37,148 nt of DNA from Patescibacteria group bacterium. GTDB lineage: Bacteria; Patescibacteriota; Minisyncoccia; Minisyncoccales; GWA2-38-27. Below the pieces are notes generated by a model, which saw only the letters and a list, made by a program, of their open reading frames with translations, ran no database searches and was not told the origin of the DNA. This document shows, in pieces, positions 36,663-37,148 of the stretch (positions are counted from its first letter, which is position 1; the number at the start of each line of letters is the position of its first letter). A program made the translations under genes and the position numbers. The stretch is taken from contig JAHJSY010000001.1 in assembly GCA_018830125.1 (NCBI GenBank), positions 1 through 37,148 on the forward strand. Direction: 5' to 3'.

Positions 36663-37148
36663 ATGTATCAATCAAAACTTTTCTATAAAGCGTTTAAGGA
36701 AGCACCTAAAGATGCCGAAGCAGTATCTCATATTTTATTAACAAGAGCTGGTTTTATTGATCAAACAGCGGCCGGTCTGTATTCCTTTTTGCCCTTAGGT
36801 TTTAAGGTTCTTAAGAAAATAGAAAATATTATCCGAGAAGAAATGACCAACATAGATGGTCAGGAATTTTTAATGCCAGCCTTAACACCCAAGGAGAATT
36901 GGCAGAAAACAGGTAGGTGGTCAAGCTTTGATGCCTTATTTAAATTAAAAGGCGGTGATAAAGAATATGCCTTAGCGCCGACTCACGAAGAAATTATATC
37001 CCCTCTGGTAAAAAAGATTATTCTTTCGTATAAAGATTTGCCGTTGTATTTGTTTCAGATTCAGACCAAATTTAGAAAAGAGCTTCGGGTTAAGTCAGGT
37101 CTTTTAAGAACCAGAGAGTTTATAATGAAAGATCTTTATTCGTTTCAT
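36663..37148 (+). CDS. proS: Prolyl-tRNA synthetase, N-terminal part (cut by the window end)
   Basis: ProRS charges tRNA-Pro. 162 codons are visible without a stop. The start MYQSKLFYKAFKEAPKDAEA begins the class II core; TRAGFIDQTAAGLYSFLPLG is the bacterial-type motif 1 region. TGRWSSFDALFKLKGGDKEY and LAPTHEE follow, then FRKELRVKSGLLRTREFIMK is motif 2. It is a bacterial-type (ProS) rather than eukaryote-like version by this layout. The remainder lies beyond the right edge. Confidence 0.94.
   Translation, partial: MYQSKLFYKAFKEAPKDAEAVSHILLTRAGFIDQTAAGLYSFLPLGFKVLKKIENIIREEMTNIDGQEFLMPALTPKENWQKTGRWSSFDALFKLKGGDKEYALAPTHEEIISPLVKKIILSYKDLPLYLFQIQTKFRKELRVKSGLLRTREFIMKDLYSFH

Noticed and set aside
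1-37148. Recoded UGA, as in Gracilibacteria and Absconditabacteria
   Set aside because: TGA ends conserved genes at the expected places (rpsQ, rplX, murA), so the code looks standard.

Overview
The window (about 36% GC by eye, standard stop codons including TGA) looks like a Candidate Phyla Radiation (Patescibacteria) genome, most likely a Parcubacteria- or Microgenomates-type lineage. Signs are the compact ribosomal gene order without rpmD (L30), a half-length alanyl-tRNA synthetase, an RNA polymerase alpha subunit without its C-terminal domain, the CPR-style FtsA/PilM-like plus baseplate-J-like pair, and very short leaders. Lineage is inferred from gene content and not tested.

Layout. 1-300: an atypical minus-strand tRNA, terminators and two divergent promoters. 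325-4715: str operon (rpsL, rpsG, fusA, tuf). 4769-15497: S10 and spc operons fused (rpsJ to secY), broken between rplC and rplD by an antisense 58-residue zinc-ribbon gene with its own promoter and terminator. 15498-16171: a palindrome-rich spacer with a 43-residue CxxC protein. 16172-18129: adk, a P-loop kinase and map. 18130-18712: a minus-strand membrane protein in an insulated cassette. 18850-21169: tpiA and alaS. 21171-23283: an accessory island with nucleotidyltransferase modules, a truncated HEPN remnant, a conserved unknown protein, a structured minus-strand RNA and two decayed copies of the promoter plus first codons of the next gene. 23284-25288: FtsA/PilM-like and baseplate-J-like proteins. 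25322-29183: infA and the alpha operon plus rplM-rpsI. 29187-31279: a Cas4-like nuclease and a PEGA/beta-propeller membrane protein, convergent. 31280-31959: an RNA-rich spacer with two more candidate small RNAs. 31960-37148: murA, mreB, a delta-prime-like subunit, frr, rseP and the start of proS.

How it works together. Most of the window makes the ribosome, its translation factors, nascent-chain handling (map, secY) and the transcription core (rpoA), followed by cell-wall and shape genes. Most native starts lack a Shine-Dalgarno motif and several promoters put the predicted transcript start within a few bases of the ATG. The two minus-strand cassettes and an 18-codon ORF do have Shine-Dalgarno motifs.

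The most unusual signals are: three copies of a promoter plus about 16 codons in the accessory island; at least four compact RNA loci that look non-canonical; and a dense population of palindromes, both in operon spacers and inside coding sequences.
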